Below are positions 7,264 through 13,960 of a DNA stretch of 17,098 bases, one piece after another. Both the position numbers and the translations under genes were made by a program. The notes beneath the pieces are model-generated. The model saw nothing but the letters and a program-made list of their open reading frames with translations. It was not told the DNA's origin and made no database searches. The DNA comes from an uncultured Collinsella sp. Its GTDB lineage: Bacteria; Actinomycetota; Coriobacteriia; Coriobacteriales; Coriobacteriaceae. Where the stretch lies: positions 1 through 17,098 of the forward strand of contig UREM01000041.1 of the NCBI GenBank assembly GCA_900546775.1, written 5' to 3'. Numbering within the stretch: the stretch's first letter is position 1; each line of letters begins with the position of its first letter.

Positions 7264-7503
7264 ATGAAAAGCAAACGATTTTTCCTCAATGCACTTCTGT
7301 TAGCGGCACTTTTAACGCTATTGGCTTTCTCCTGCTGGTACGCAAACCAACCAGCATTTGGCTACGTGTTGTATGCAGTAATGTCCGGCGATAAGGCTTA
7401 TTACACTTTACGCGCAATTGACATTCTCTTTTTCTATGTTGCCGGTCCCTTATCAATCGCTTTGCTCGCGTTTCTTGTCATTTACAACTTCAAGAAACGT
7501 TAA
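7264..7503 (+). CDS. Small two-helix membrane protein of unknown function
   Basis: This 79-aa protein is not one I recognise. It has a basic start (MKSKRF), a hydrophobic stretch at about 7-26 with one cysteine, a short loop with GDKAYYTLRA, a second helix at about 52-74 and a basic end (NFKKR). The charges suggest both ends are inside the cell, with the loop outside. GGAAGGAG 6 nt before the ATG is a near-ideal ribosome site and is the best evidence that the gene is real. Codon and base use are more AT-rich than in all neighbours, which hints at later acquisition. It is the only plus-strand gene, divergent from alaS and convergent with the AI-2E gene, whose stop is 6 nt away. The first helix could also be read as a signal anchor. 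No function is proposed. Confidence 0.75.
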   Translation: MKSKRFFLNALLLAALLTLLAFSCWYANQPAFGYVLYAVMSGDKAYYTLRAIDILFFYVAGPLSIALLAFLVIYNFKKR

Positions 7504-7509
7504 TGGGGC

Positions 7510-8922
7510 CTATTTAGAATCCGAGTCGTCCATGGAGCCGTCGATGCCGGTTTTGGTATCGTCGTCAGTGTTGGAGTCATCGTCCTTGGCAAAGGGGTTC
7601 TTGAAGAAGCCCGTGGCATCGGGCTGCAGACCAGAGATCTTAATCCAGGGATTATCGAGCTCGGGCTTGGGCATGGCCTTGGCCTCGGGCGCAGTCTCGT
7701 TGCCGATGAGTTCGGACTCGTAGATGAAGGTGTCGTCGCCGAGCGCGTCGTAGGCGGCGACCGGGTTGCCATCGGCATCGCGGTACGGCGTGCCCTTAAA
7801 CACGGCGCCGTCATAGGCCACAAGCTGTCGGCCGGTCTCATTCTCGAAGTAGTACACGAAGATACCCTTGAGGGCCGCACACAGCGGGATGGCAATAATC
7901 ATGCCGATGGGGCCCATGAGTGCCGAGCCAATAACGAGCGCCGTGAGGCTCATGATGGGATGCACCTGCACCGAGCTCTGCATGACCTTAGGCGAAATCA
8001 CGTTATCAGTGACGTTTTGCGCGACCATCGTCACGATGAGCGTCCACAACGCCAACATGGGGCTGAACATGAAACCGAGCACTGTGGCGATTGCCGCGCT
8101 CACCCAGGGGCCGACGACCGGAACCAAATGCATGATGCCGGTAAAGATAGCCATGAGCGCCGCATACGGATGGCCGATAATCATAAAACCAATAAAGGCG
8201 AGGAAACCACCGCAGATGGACGTCACGACCATACCGCGCATGTAGCCGCCGACAGAGCGAGAAAGGATGGCGACCATAAAGCGGTACGAAGTCTCCTTCT
8301 CCTGACCGATGATGGTGCAAATCTCGTGGTGCATGCGAGGATAATCGCAGGCCATCCAGTAGGCAAGCACCAGACCAAGGAAGATCACGAACAACTGCGA
8401 GGCCGTATTGGTGATGAGCGGGAACACACCGCGGCCAAGCTCGGCAGCGATCTGAGACACATACTTCGATGCCACGGTAACCAGCGACGAAAGATTATCG
8501 TCCAAATACTCCATGAGCGGCGTGTTGTTGAGCATCTTGACATGCGAGACCATCTCGTTGAGGTCGCCACCCGCAACACGAAGCTGCTCGGGCAGGCGGC
8601 TCAGGACTTCCATGATCTGACCAAAAAGAATCGGCGACAAGATGCAAACAACACCGACGAGCACGGCAACAACAACAATAAGCGCTATAAGCGAACCGAT
8701 GCCGCGATTCACGCCATGATGCTCGAGCCAGTTGGTGATCGGGGACATCACAAAAGCAATGATGGAACCGACTGCCAAAAACTCGATGACCGGTGCCAGG
8801 ATGCCCATAAGGTTAAAGATGACGGCAGCGATGACAATGCAGCCGACGACGCCCCAAATGCGCAGCGTCAGAATGCGGGTATCGCGAAGCGTGCGGTCGA
8901 TTTGTTGGGGGTGCTCACTCAT
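7510..8922 (-). CDS. AI-2E family permease with acidic C-terminal tail
   Basis: This 470-aa polytopic membrane protein belongs to the AI-2E transporter family (PF01594-like; YdiK, YtvI, TqsA relatives). Members have been linked to autoinducer export or Na+/H+ exchange, so the substrate is open. Hydrophobic stretches lie at about 22-60, 76-100, a central pair, and 240-370. The signature segment near 300-350 includes NVISPKVMQ, VHPIMSLTALVIGS and GPIGMIIAIPL. The last 100 or so residues are soluble and acidic, ending in a D/S-rich stretch (DDDSNTDDDTK), and are absent from typical members. The ATG at 8922 overlaps the sigma-factor stop (ATGA), so it is probably co-expressed with that stress module. 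Confidence 0.88.
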   Translation of the reverse strand: MSEHPQQIDRTLRDTRILTLRIWGVVGCIVIAAVIFNLMGILAPVIEFLAVGSIIAFVMSPITNWLEHHGVNRGIGSLIALIVVVAVLVGVVCILSPILFGQIMEVLSRLPEQLRVAGGDLNEMVSHVKMLNNTPLMEYLDDNLSSLVTVASKYVSQIAAELGRGVFPLITNTASQLFVIFLGLVLAYWMACDYPRMHHEICTIIGQEKETSYRFMVAILSRSVGGYMRGMVVTSICGGFLAFIGFMIIGHPYAALMAIFTGIMHLVPVVGPWVSAAIATVLGFMFSPMLALWTLIVTMVAQNVTDNVISPKVMQSSVQVHPIMSLTALVIGSALMGPIGMIIAIPLCAALKGIFVYYFENETGRQLVAYDGAVFKGTPYRDADGNPVAAYDALGDDTFIYESELIGNETAPEAKAMPKPELDNPWIKISGLQPDATGFFKNPFAKDDDSNTDDDTKTGIDGSMDDSDSK

Positions 8923-9710
8923 GAACGAACCATCACTCCGTCGGGGTCAATCTTATCTTGAATCTTCTTAAGCGTGCGGCGCAGCAGACGCGAAACCTGC
9001 ACCTGCGAGATGCCCAGCTTCTTGGCAATCTCGATCTGGGTCATGCCCTTCACAAAGCGTAGCTCGATCACCTCACGCTCGCGCGGCGAGAAATCGCGAA
9101 TGGCTTCCTCGATTACCAGGCGGTCATCGGTAAAGTCGAGCTCGTTGTCGTCGTCGGCATAGCGATCGAGAATCGAGGGAGCATCGTCGGAGTCGGACGC
9201 GCCGGGGGCCTCGATGGGCACCGAGGTGTAGGCCGAGGACGATTCCATGGCTTCGAGCACCTCGTCGACGGTCACGCCAAGGTAATCGGCGATTTCCTCA
9301 ACCTTGGGCGAACGCTGAAGCTCGTTGGTAAGCTTATCGGTGGCCTGGTTAACCTTGGCAGAGAGCTCCTGCAGACGACGCGGCACGCGCACACTCCAGC
9401 CCTTGTCGCGGAAGTGGCGCTTAATCTCGCCCAAGATGGTGGGCGTGGCAAACGTCGTGAACTCGAGTCCGCGCTCGGGATCAAAGCGATCGATAGCCTT
9501 GAGCAAGCCCAAGTACCCGACCTGCAAAAGGTCATCGAGCGGCTCGCCGCGGTTCTTGAATTTGTTGGCAAGAAACCTTACCAGGTTCATATGGGACATG
9601 ACGAGCTGCTCGCGAGCATCCGGATCACCGGTCTCCTTATAACGACGAAACAGCTCGCGGGTTTTCTCCTTGTCCCAAGCGGTCTTGCCGCTCCGGGAGC
9701 GTTCGGTCAT
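8919..9710 (-). CDS. RNA polymerase sigma factor, SigB/SigF/SigG type
   Basis: This 263-aa group-3 sigma-70 factor has region 2 at about 35-107, with NLVRFLANKF, the core-binding DDLLQVGYLGLLKAIDRFD and the -10-binding part through FATPTILGEIKRHFRDKGW. Region 3 is at about 110-190, with RVPRRLQEL. Region 4 is at about 200-252, with the helix-turn-helix TQIEIAKKLGISQVQVSRLL. RVPRRLQEL and the overall length fit the stress and sporulation SigB/F/G branch; in Actinomycetota this is normally a general-stress factor. The ATG at 9710 lies one base after the anti-sigma stop, with only weak GGCGG-like pairing upstream, which suggests coupling. An acidic linker (DSDDAPS, ADDDNELD) separates regions 3 and 4. 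It is presumably held inactive by the product of the preceding gene. Confidence 0.93.
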   Translation of the reverse strand: MTERSRSGKTAWDKEKTRELFRRYKETGDPDAREQLVMSHMNLVRFLANKFKNRGEPLDDLLQVGYLGLLKAIDRFDPERGLEFTTFATPTILGEIKRHFRDKGWSVRVPRRLQELSAKVNQATDKLTNELQRSPKVEEIADYLGVTVDEVLEAMESSSAYTSVPIEAPGASDSDDAPSILDRYADDDNELDFTDDRLVIEEAIRDFSPREREVIELRFVKGMTQIEIAKKLGISQVQVSRLLRRTLKKIQDKIDPDGVMVRS

Positions 9711-9711
9711 A

Positions 9712-10089
9712 TTAGATATCCGCCTTGAGGTCGAGGGAAAGCGTTAGGGGCGCTGTAGTCTTTTCGTAAGAGTCACACACACTCGCCAAAATGAGCTCGG
9801 CATACACGGCAGCCTGGTCATCCTCATCGACAGTCGCCTGGTCGCCAAAGGTAAAGGTCATGCCCACATGCGATTCGTCGACATCGAATTTGATCGAGAT
9901 ATCGTCGGAATCAACAGCCGTGCAGCCAAAGATGAAGGCTTCTTCGGCAGCCATACGAATGTCCTCGATGCGATCAACGGACATAGAGCACAGGGCGCCG
10001 ACGTTGGCGGCCGTCATGCGCACCAAGCGCGCGAGACGCGGATCACCGGCAACGCTCAGCGTAATGGGGCAGGTTGCTTCGCTACTCAT
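9712..10089 (-). CDS. RsbW-like anti-sigma factor with degraded ATP-binding motifs
   Basis: This 125-aa protein lies directly before the sigma gene. It lines up with RsbW/SpoIIAB histidine-kinase-like anti-sigma factors: DRIEDIRMAAEEAF (39-52) matches DEIEDLKIAVSEAC of B. subtilis RsbW. The ATP-site residues are missing. The N-box asparagine is replaced (Phe54 by alignment), the DEG motif reads FGD near 81-83, and no glycine-rich GLGL lid follows; that part reads DDQAAVYAELIL. Binding to the sigma factor may remain, but RsbV phosphorylation is unlikely. The ATG at 10089 has GGAG about 7 nt upstream and overlaps the preceding gene's stop by 8 nt. The upstream in-frame extension to 10197 is low-complexity and rejected. 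The role rests mainly on gene order and the partial alignment. Confidence 0.72.
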   Translation of the reverse strand: MSSEATCPITLSVAGDPRLARLVRMTAANVGALCSMSVDRIEDIRMAAEEAFIFGCTAVDSDDISIKFDVDESHVGMTFTFGDQATVDEDDQAAVYAELILASVCDSYEKTTAPLTLSLDLKADI

Positions 10090-10669
10090 CGCAGGACTCC
10101 TCGGAGGTCTCGGCAGGCGTATAAGTGTAATACTGAGCAGGCTTAGCAGCGGGCTTCTGAACATCATCGTCGTCAGCAGCGGCATCGTCATCGCCAATCA
10201 GAACGCGCTCGGTAGGCTGCTCGGCCTCGGCGGCGGCAGCGGCGAGCTTGCGATCGGCGTCGGCTGCAGGAGCCTTCACCTTATTGAAGAGCTTCTGCAC
10301 GGCGCCAGCAGCAGAATCAGTCACGCTCGATACGGCATTGCTGGCCTCGGCCACGCTGCCCGTGACCTCGGAGATGTCGCGAACGACCGCCTCAACCTCA
10401 ACGAGGTTGGACGTCAGAGCATCAACGGCAGTCTTGCTCGACTTGAGGAGCGGCTCAACCTGTGCCAGCGCGGGGGTGAGCTCATCGACAGCGCCATCGA
10501 GCTTTGCCACCACAGGCTGTGCCTCGGCGAGCGTATTGTTAAGGTCACTCACCGTCTTGTCGAGCGAATCAACGACGGTGCGGGTCTTGCGCAGGGTAAG
10601 CGCGAGCTCAACGATAGCCCACACGCCGGCAACGGCGAGCAGCAGCAAGGCGATTTGAATGGGACTCAT
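10082..10669 (-). CDS. DUF948-like membrane-anchored coiled-coil protein
   Basis: This 195-aa protein has one N-terminal helix (about 5-26, PIQIALLLLAVAGVWAIVEL) and then a long heptad-like region (about 30-140) of the DUF948 / methyl-accepting-like type, with segments such as VVDSLDKTVSDLNNTL and KTAVDALTSNLVEVEAVV. The C-terminal 55 residues are low complexity, with an acidic DDDAAADDDD stretch. The family has no agreed function. The ATG at 10669 has GGGAGG 5 nt upstream and is far better than the open frame back to 10747. It is the first gene of the stress-sigma unit and overlaps the anti-sigma gene by 8 nt. A role as membrane sensor or scaffold for the anti-sigma factor is possible, but that is inference from position. 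Confidence 0.8.
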   Translation of the reverse strand: MSPIQIALLLLAVAGVWAIVELALTLRKTRTVVDSLDKTVSDLNNTLAEAQPVVAKLDGAVDELTPALAQVEPLLKSSKTAVDALTSNLVEVEAVVRDISEVTGSVAEASNAVSSVTDSAAGAVQKLFNKVKAPAADADRKLAAAAAEAEQPTERVLIGDDDAAADDDDVQKPAAKPAQYYTYTPAETSEESCDE

Positions 10670-10769
10670 ACAAGCCTCCCAAAGGAATCGAAATACAGAC
10701 GCTTTCCATGGTACCCCAAAGGGGACCGAACATGCCAAGAGCAGCAACGTGGGACAAAATTATCAGCAG
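10670..10769 (-). promoter_or_regulatory. Upstream region of the stress-sigma unit
   Basis: This 100-nt gap between rarA and the DUF948-like gene must hold either a promoter or read-through signals. On the minus strand I see no convincing -35/-10 pair. A small imperfect hairpin, GGTCCCC-TTT-GGGGTACC with one bulge, lies at about 10710-10727 without a T tract. GTTC followed by GGGGTAC looks a little like a SigB-type promoter, but the spacing is too short. Confidence 0.2.
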
Positions 10770-12119
10770 CTACTTCGGTGCATTCCCGCTACGGTCACGT
10801 TCGCTTTGTTCTACGCGCCATTCTTCCCAACCACGGCCGGCAGGCCGCCAAAATGCACCGCGTTCTAAGCCTTCGGGCAAATAGCGCTGGTCGACCCAGC
10901 CTTCGGGATAATCGTGCGGATACTTATACACACCGTATTCATCGCTGCCCGGGCGATGGCGATCGCGCAGATAACTCGGCACCTCGCGAAGCCCACTAGA
11001 GTGGATATCGGCAAGCGCCGCATCGATCGAAGCCTCACACGCGTTGGATTTAGGCGCCAAGCACACATAGAGTGCAGCCTGAGCCAGGTTAATACGGCAC
11101 TCGGGATAGCCAATGACCTCGGCAGACTTAAACGCGGCATGTGCCACCAAAAGTGCCTGCGGATCGGCATTGCCAACATCCTCAGAAGCCTGAATCATAA
11201 TACGGCGTGCAATAAACTTAGGATCCTCCCCTGCATCGATCATGCGCGCGAGCCAATAAATGGTGGCATCGGGGTCGCTGCCGCGCATGGACTTAATGAA
11301 CGCACTGATAATGTCGTAGTGCATGTCACCGTTTTTGTCATACGAAAACCCACGGCGCGGATTGGCAATCTTTACGTCATCCACGGTGATGGGATAGCGC
11401 TCCCCCGCCGCCGGCGCTGGCATCCCTTCGGTATCGGGACGCGTGACGGCAATCTCGCTCGCCAGCTCAAGTGTCGTCAGGGCCGAGCGTGCATCACCCG
11501 CAGCCAGCGTACAAATGGTCTTGACCGTATCCTCATCGGCCGAGAACTTGCCGCCCAAACCCTGCGGCGCCTCGAGCGCACGCTCAATAAGCGTGGCGAT
11601 ATCCTCGTCTTTGAGGTGCTCAAGCTCCACCACGCGACCACGCGAGAGCAATGCCGAGTTGACCTCAAAGTACGGGTTTTCCGTCGTGGCGCCAATCATA
11701 ATGACGGTGCGGTTCTCGACCGCATGCAGCAGGGCATCTTGCTGCGACTTCGAAAAGCGATGGATCTCATCGATAAACAGAATGGTGCGGCGGTCGTAGG
11801 TGTTCAGACGGGTCTTAGCCTCATCGATTACGCGGCGCAGGTCCTTCACAGTGCCCGTCACGGCGCTGACCTCAACAAACTCGCTCTTGGTATGGTTGGC
11901 GATAATGTGGGCCAGCGTCGTCTTACCCGTACCGGCCGGCCCGTACAGAATCACGCTCGAAAGCACGTCGTGCTCGATCGCGGCACGCAACCATGAGCCC
12001 TTACCGACGGCCTTTTGCTGGCCCACATAATCGTCGAGCGAATTGGGGCGCATGCGCACCGCAAGCGGCGCATTCTGAAAGGAACGCTCGCGCGTCGAAG
12101 CAGAAAAAAGGTCGTCCAT
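10770..12119 (-). CDS. rarA: Replication-associated recombination protein A (RarA/MgsA)
   Basis: This 449-aa AAA+ ATPase acts at stalled replication forks with the clamp-loader and single-strand binding proteins. The Walker A is GPAGTGKTT (60-68), Walker B ILFIDEIHRF (113-122), sensor 1 GATTENPYFEVNSALLSR (143-160, with the arginine finger at the end). The C-terminal part has the RGSDPDATIYWLARM and ASEDVGNADPQAL segments typical of RarA rather than of DnaX or RuvB. Length is normal. Several starts lie close together: TTG 12137, ATG 12134, 12125 and 12119. ATG 12119 (MDDLFSAS) is preferred by similarity to family N-termini, though its ribosome site is weak. A -10-like TATACT lies on the minus strand about 40 nt upstream. 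The next minus-strand gene is 100 nt away. Confidence 0.93.
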   Translation of the reverse strand: MDDLFSASTRERSFQNAPLAVRMRPNSLDDYVGQQKAVGKGSWLRAAIEHDVLSSVILYGPAGTGKTTLAHIIANHTKSEFVEVSAVTGTVKDLRRVIDEAKTRLNTYDRRTILFIDEIHRFSKSQQDALLHAVENRTVIMIGATTENPYFEVNSALLSRGRVVELEHLKDEDIATLIERALEAPQGLGGKFSADEDTVKTICTLAAGDARSALTTLELASEIAVTRPDTEGMPAPAAGERYPITVDDVKIANPRRGFSYDKNGDMHYDIISAFIKSMRGSDPDATIYWLARMIDAGEDPKFIARRIMIQASEDVGNADPQALLVAHAAFKSAEVIGYPECRINLAQAALYVCLAPKSNACEASIDAALADIHSSGLREVPSYLRDRHRPGSDEYGVYKYPHDYPEGWVDQRYLPEGLERGAFWRPAGRGWEEWRVEQSERDRSGNAPK

Positions 12120-12174
12120 AGCCATCCCGTGCATCAATCAAAAACGTTTTCCACAAACAGTATACCGAATAAAT

Positions 12175-12190
12175 ACGAACTACCGTTCGT
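12175..12190 (-). other. Small hairpin overlapping the dgt stop codon
   Basis: ACGAAC-GGTA-GTTCGT on the minus strand forms a perfect 6-bp stem with a 4-nt loop that contains the dgt stop codon. It is followed by an AT-rich ATTTATT rather than a clean T tract, so it is at best a weak terminator between dgt and rarA. Confidence 0.3.
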
Positions 12191-13427
12191 TAATATAGGT
12201 ACGATGCGGAAACTTTAGACCCGGGAACAGCTTGCTCGTCAGCTCGCAGAAATAACCGTCCGTCATGCTCGCGATGTAATCAACCACGGCTTGATCCTTG
12301 TCGTCCTGCCAGGCATAGGTACGATGATAGTAGGAAAGCTGCTGCTCAATGCGCGAAATATGGTGCTTAAAGATATAAGAGGACTCGTCGCCACTGTTTA
12401 GATCCAGCAGGCAACGGTCGTAGAGCTTTTCGAACGCCTCGCGCAGCTCCTCCTCGGAATCGCCTTCGATACCGCCCTTGCTATAGATCTTCTCGTAGTT
12501 CTCGCGCTTGGCTCGACGAATTTCCTCAAACAGGTCCTCGCTCATCTCGATGCGCGGCTTACCATAGCTATGCTCAACGATATCGATGGAAGCGTGCGTG
12601 AGGATCCAGCTGTTATAGGCGCCGCCCCGACCATCGTCAAAAGCGTCGGGCGAAAGCAGACCCGCCGCGATCGCATCCTGACGATCACGACCGACGTAGG
12701 CGAGGATATCCGAGATACGCACCACACAGCCCTCGAGCGTCATGGGACGCAGGTGCTCAATCGCGCTATAGCCTGTGGCAATGCATTCATCGACGGTTCG
12801 GTCGAACTGGTCAAAGGAACCCATGTCCGAAAGCTCAAAAACACGCTGTTCGTACTCGCCGTTATGGCACAGCACGCCATCGAGTGTCTGGAGCGACACG
12901 TTGCGGCCATACAGTGCATCGAGCACACGGACTGATTGCACGTTATGGAAAAAGTAGCGACCCGTACGCTCGTGGTAAATATCGTTGAGGAATCGCTCAC
13001 CGGCATGGCCAAAGGGCGTGTGGCCCAAGTCGTGGCCCAGGCCAATCGCCTCGATCAGATCGCAATTGAGCCCCAGGGCGCGACCGATATCGCGCGCAAT
13101 GCGGGAGACAAGCTGCACGTGCAAACCGCGGCGTGACAGATCGTCATTGCTACGGAAGCTAAAGACCTGCGTTTTACCTGCATAACGGGTGTACGCCGGA
13201 AGATGAAGTATCTTTTCGGTATCGCGCATAAACGCCGGACGCATAAGCGTGCCTTTGTCGGAGGCGCGATCAATACGACGAATGACCTGATCGTCGTTGC
13301 ATCGATACGGGTTAACATAGCCCGAAGCACGATCGGTGGCAATGCGCTCGAAAAGTTCGGGCGACAACGCCGAGGGAATACGGTCCATGCGCGCCTTAAT
13401 GACGGTCGTTTCTTGATTAGTTGCCAT
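12180..13427 (-). CDS. dgt: dGTP triphosphohydrolase-like HD-domain protein
   Basis: This 415-aa protein belongs to the HD-superfamily dNTPases, which cut dGTP or other dNTPs to nucleoside and triphosphate. The metal set is visible: His103 in GLHVQLVSRIAR, His132-Asp133 in LGHDLGHTPFGHAGE, and Asp240 in VRISDILAYVGRD. HNVQSVRVLD (161-170) and KTQVF (85-89) are also family features. The first motif is altered: RLTHSLEV of typical members reads RRGLHVQLV, and the segment before KTQVF reads LPAYTRYAG rather than SxAFRRLxx. The nucleotide specificity is therefore uncertain. The ATG at 13427 has AAGGAG 8 nt upstream and lies 31 nt after the prepilin peptidase stop, so the two may be co-transcribed. 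Confidence 0.85.
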   Translation of the reverse strand: MATNQETTVIKARMDRIPSALSPELFERIATDRASGYVNPYRCNDDQVIRRIDRASDKGTLMRPAFMRDTEKILHLPAYTRYAGKTQVFSFRSNDDLSRRGLHVQLVSRIARDIGRALGLNCDLIEAIGLGHDLGHTPFGHAGERFLNDIYHERTGRYFFHNVQSVRVLDALYGRNVSLQTLDGVLCHNGEYEQRVFELSDMGSFDQFDRTVDECIATGYSAIEHLRPMTLEGCVVRISDILAYVGRDRQDAIAAGLLSPDAFDDGRGGAYNSWILTHASIDIVEHSYGKPRIEMSEDLFEEIRRAKRENYEKIYSKGGIEGDSEEELREAFEKLYDRCLLDLNSGDESSYIFKHHISRIEQQLSYYHRTYAWQDDKDQAVVDYIASMTDGYFCELTSKLFPGLKFPHRTYINER

Positions 13428-13458
13428 GGCATGCTCCTTAAGAAGGATGCGCAATCGG

Positions 13459-13881
13459 TTACAAAGTGCAGCCCACAACCTCGATTATGGCAAAAATCGG
13501 CACCAAAAACGGGAGCAATGGCAAGGAGCGCGATTTTGTGATGAGGCAGGAGAGGGCAAGGACCAGGAGCGCGGCGGCAAATGCCACGATGCCACCCATA
13601 GGGTCGAGCGTGCAAAGCGCGAAAAGTGCCTTAGCATCTCCCATGCCGATGCCCGGGATTTGGCGAAGACGACGCCAGAGGGACTCAGTCAGAACGAGAG
13701 CAAGATACACGATGACGGCAAGACCTGCGTGGTCAAGCGTTGTGTTCAAACCGAGGTCGAGCCAAACGCCCGCAAACGCCGCCACGGCGCACGCGCCAGC
13801 AAGCTCATTGGGAAACCGCCGCTCACGGGCATCAACCACCGCACCGGCAAAGACGCAGAACCAAAATGGGATGTAGAACAT
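13459..13881 (-). CDS. Prepilin peptidase (A24 family), minimal form without methylase domain
   Basis: This 140-aa integral membrane aspartic protease has both catalytic aspartates: Asp17 in AVVDARERRFPN and Asp82 in GIGMGDAKAL. It has about five to six hydrophobic helices and lacks the cysteine-rich N-terminal methylation domain of PilD, as in TadV/CpaA-type peptidases that process Flp or pseudopilins. No pilin, ATPase or Tad gene is in the window, so the substrate must be encoded elsewhere. The ATG at 13881 has GGAGGT 5 nt upstream and is preferred over the open frame back to 13926, which runs into the terminator hairpin. It lies between a terminator and dgt. PilD-like peptidase is certain at family level; Tad versus type IV versus competence use is not. 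Confidence 0.85.
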   Translation of the reverse strand: MFYIPFWFCVFAGAVVDARERRFPNELAGACAVAAFAGVWLDLGLNTTLDHAGLAVIVYLALVLTESLWRRLRQIPGIGMGDAKALFALCTLDPMGGIVAFAAALLVLALSCLITKSRSLPLLPFLVPIFAIIEVVGCTL

Positions 13882-13894
13882 CGTGCACCTCCAT

Positions 13895-13906
13895 GAGCAG
13901 CTGCTC
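13895..13906. repeat. Perfect 12-bp palindrome upstream of the prepilin peptidase
   Basis: GAGCAGCTGCTC is a perfect palindrome placed between the glycosyltransferase terminator and the ribosome site of the prepilin peptidase gene. It ends 13 nt before the start codon. It could be an operator or an RNA hairpin that affects translation, or chance. Confidence 0.3.
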
Positions 13907-13912
13907 AAAAGC

Positions 13913-13950
13913 AAAAACCACCACAAAGGTGCACCCCCTTTGCGGTGGTT
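13913..13950 (-). terminator. Rho-independent terminator after the glycosyltransferase gene
   Basis: On the minus strand AACCACCGCAAAGG (13937-13950) pairs with CCTTTGTGGTGGTT (13916-13929) over 14 pairs, one of them G-U, around a 7-nt loop. TTTTTGCTTTT follows. The plus-strand version has an A-C mismatch and no T tract. It begins 10 nt after the glycosyltransferase stop and ends about 31 nt before the next start codon. Confidence 0.88.
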
Positions 13951-13960
13951 CTGGTCGTGG

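Noticed and set aside
10705..10735. SigB-type promoter (GTTT ... GGGTAT) in front of the stress-sigma unit
   Set aside because: GTTC and GGGTAC are present, but the gap is about 11 nt, too short for the known 12-17 nt spacing, and the GTTT half is imperfect.
9791..10999. 402-codon plus-strand frame across the sigma unit and rarA end
   Set aside because: It spans three real minus-strand genes and the gap between them, with no motif or start signal.
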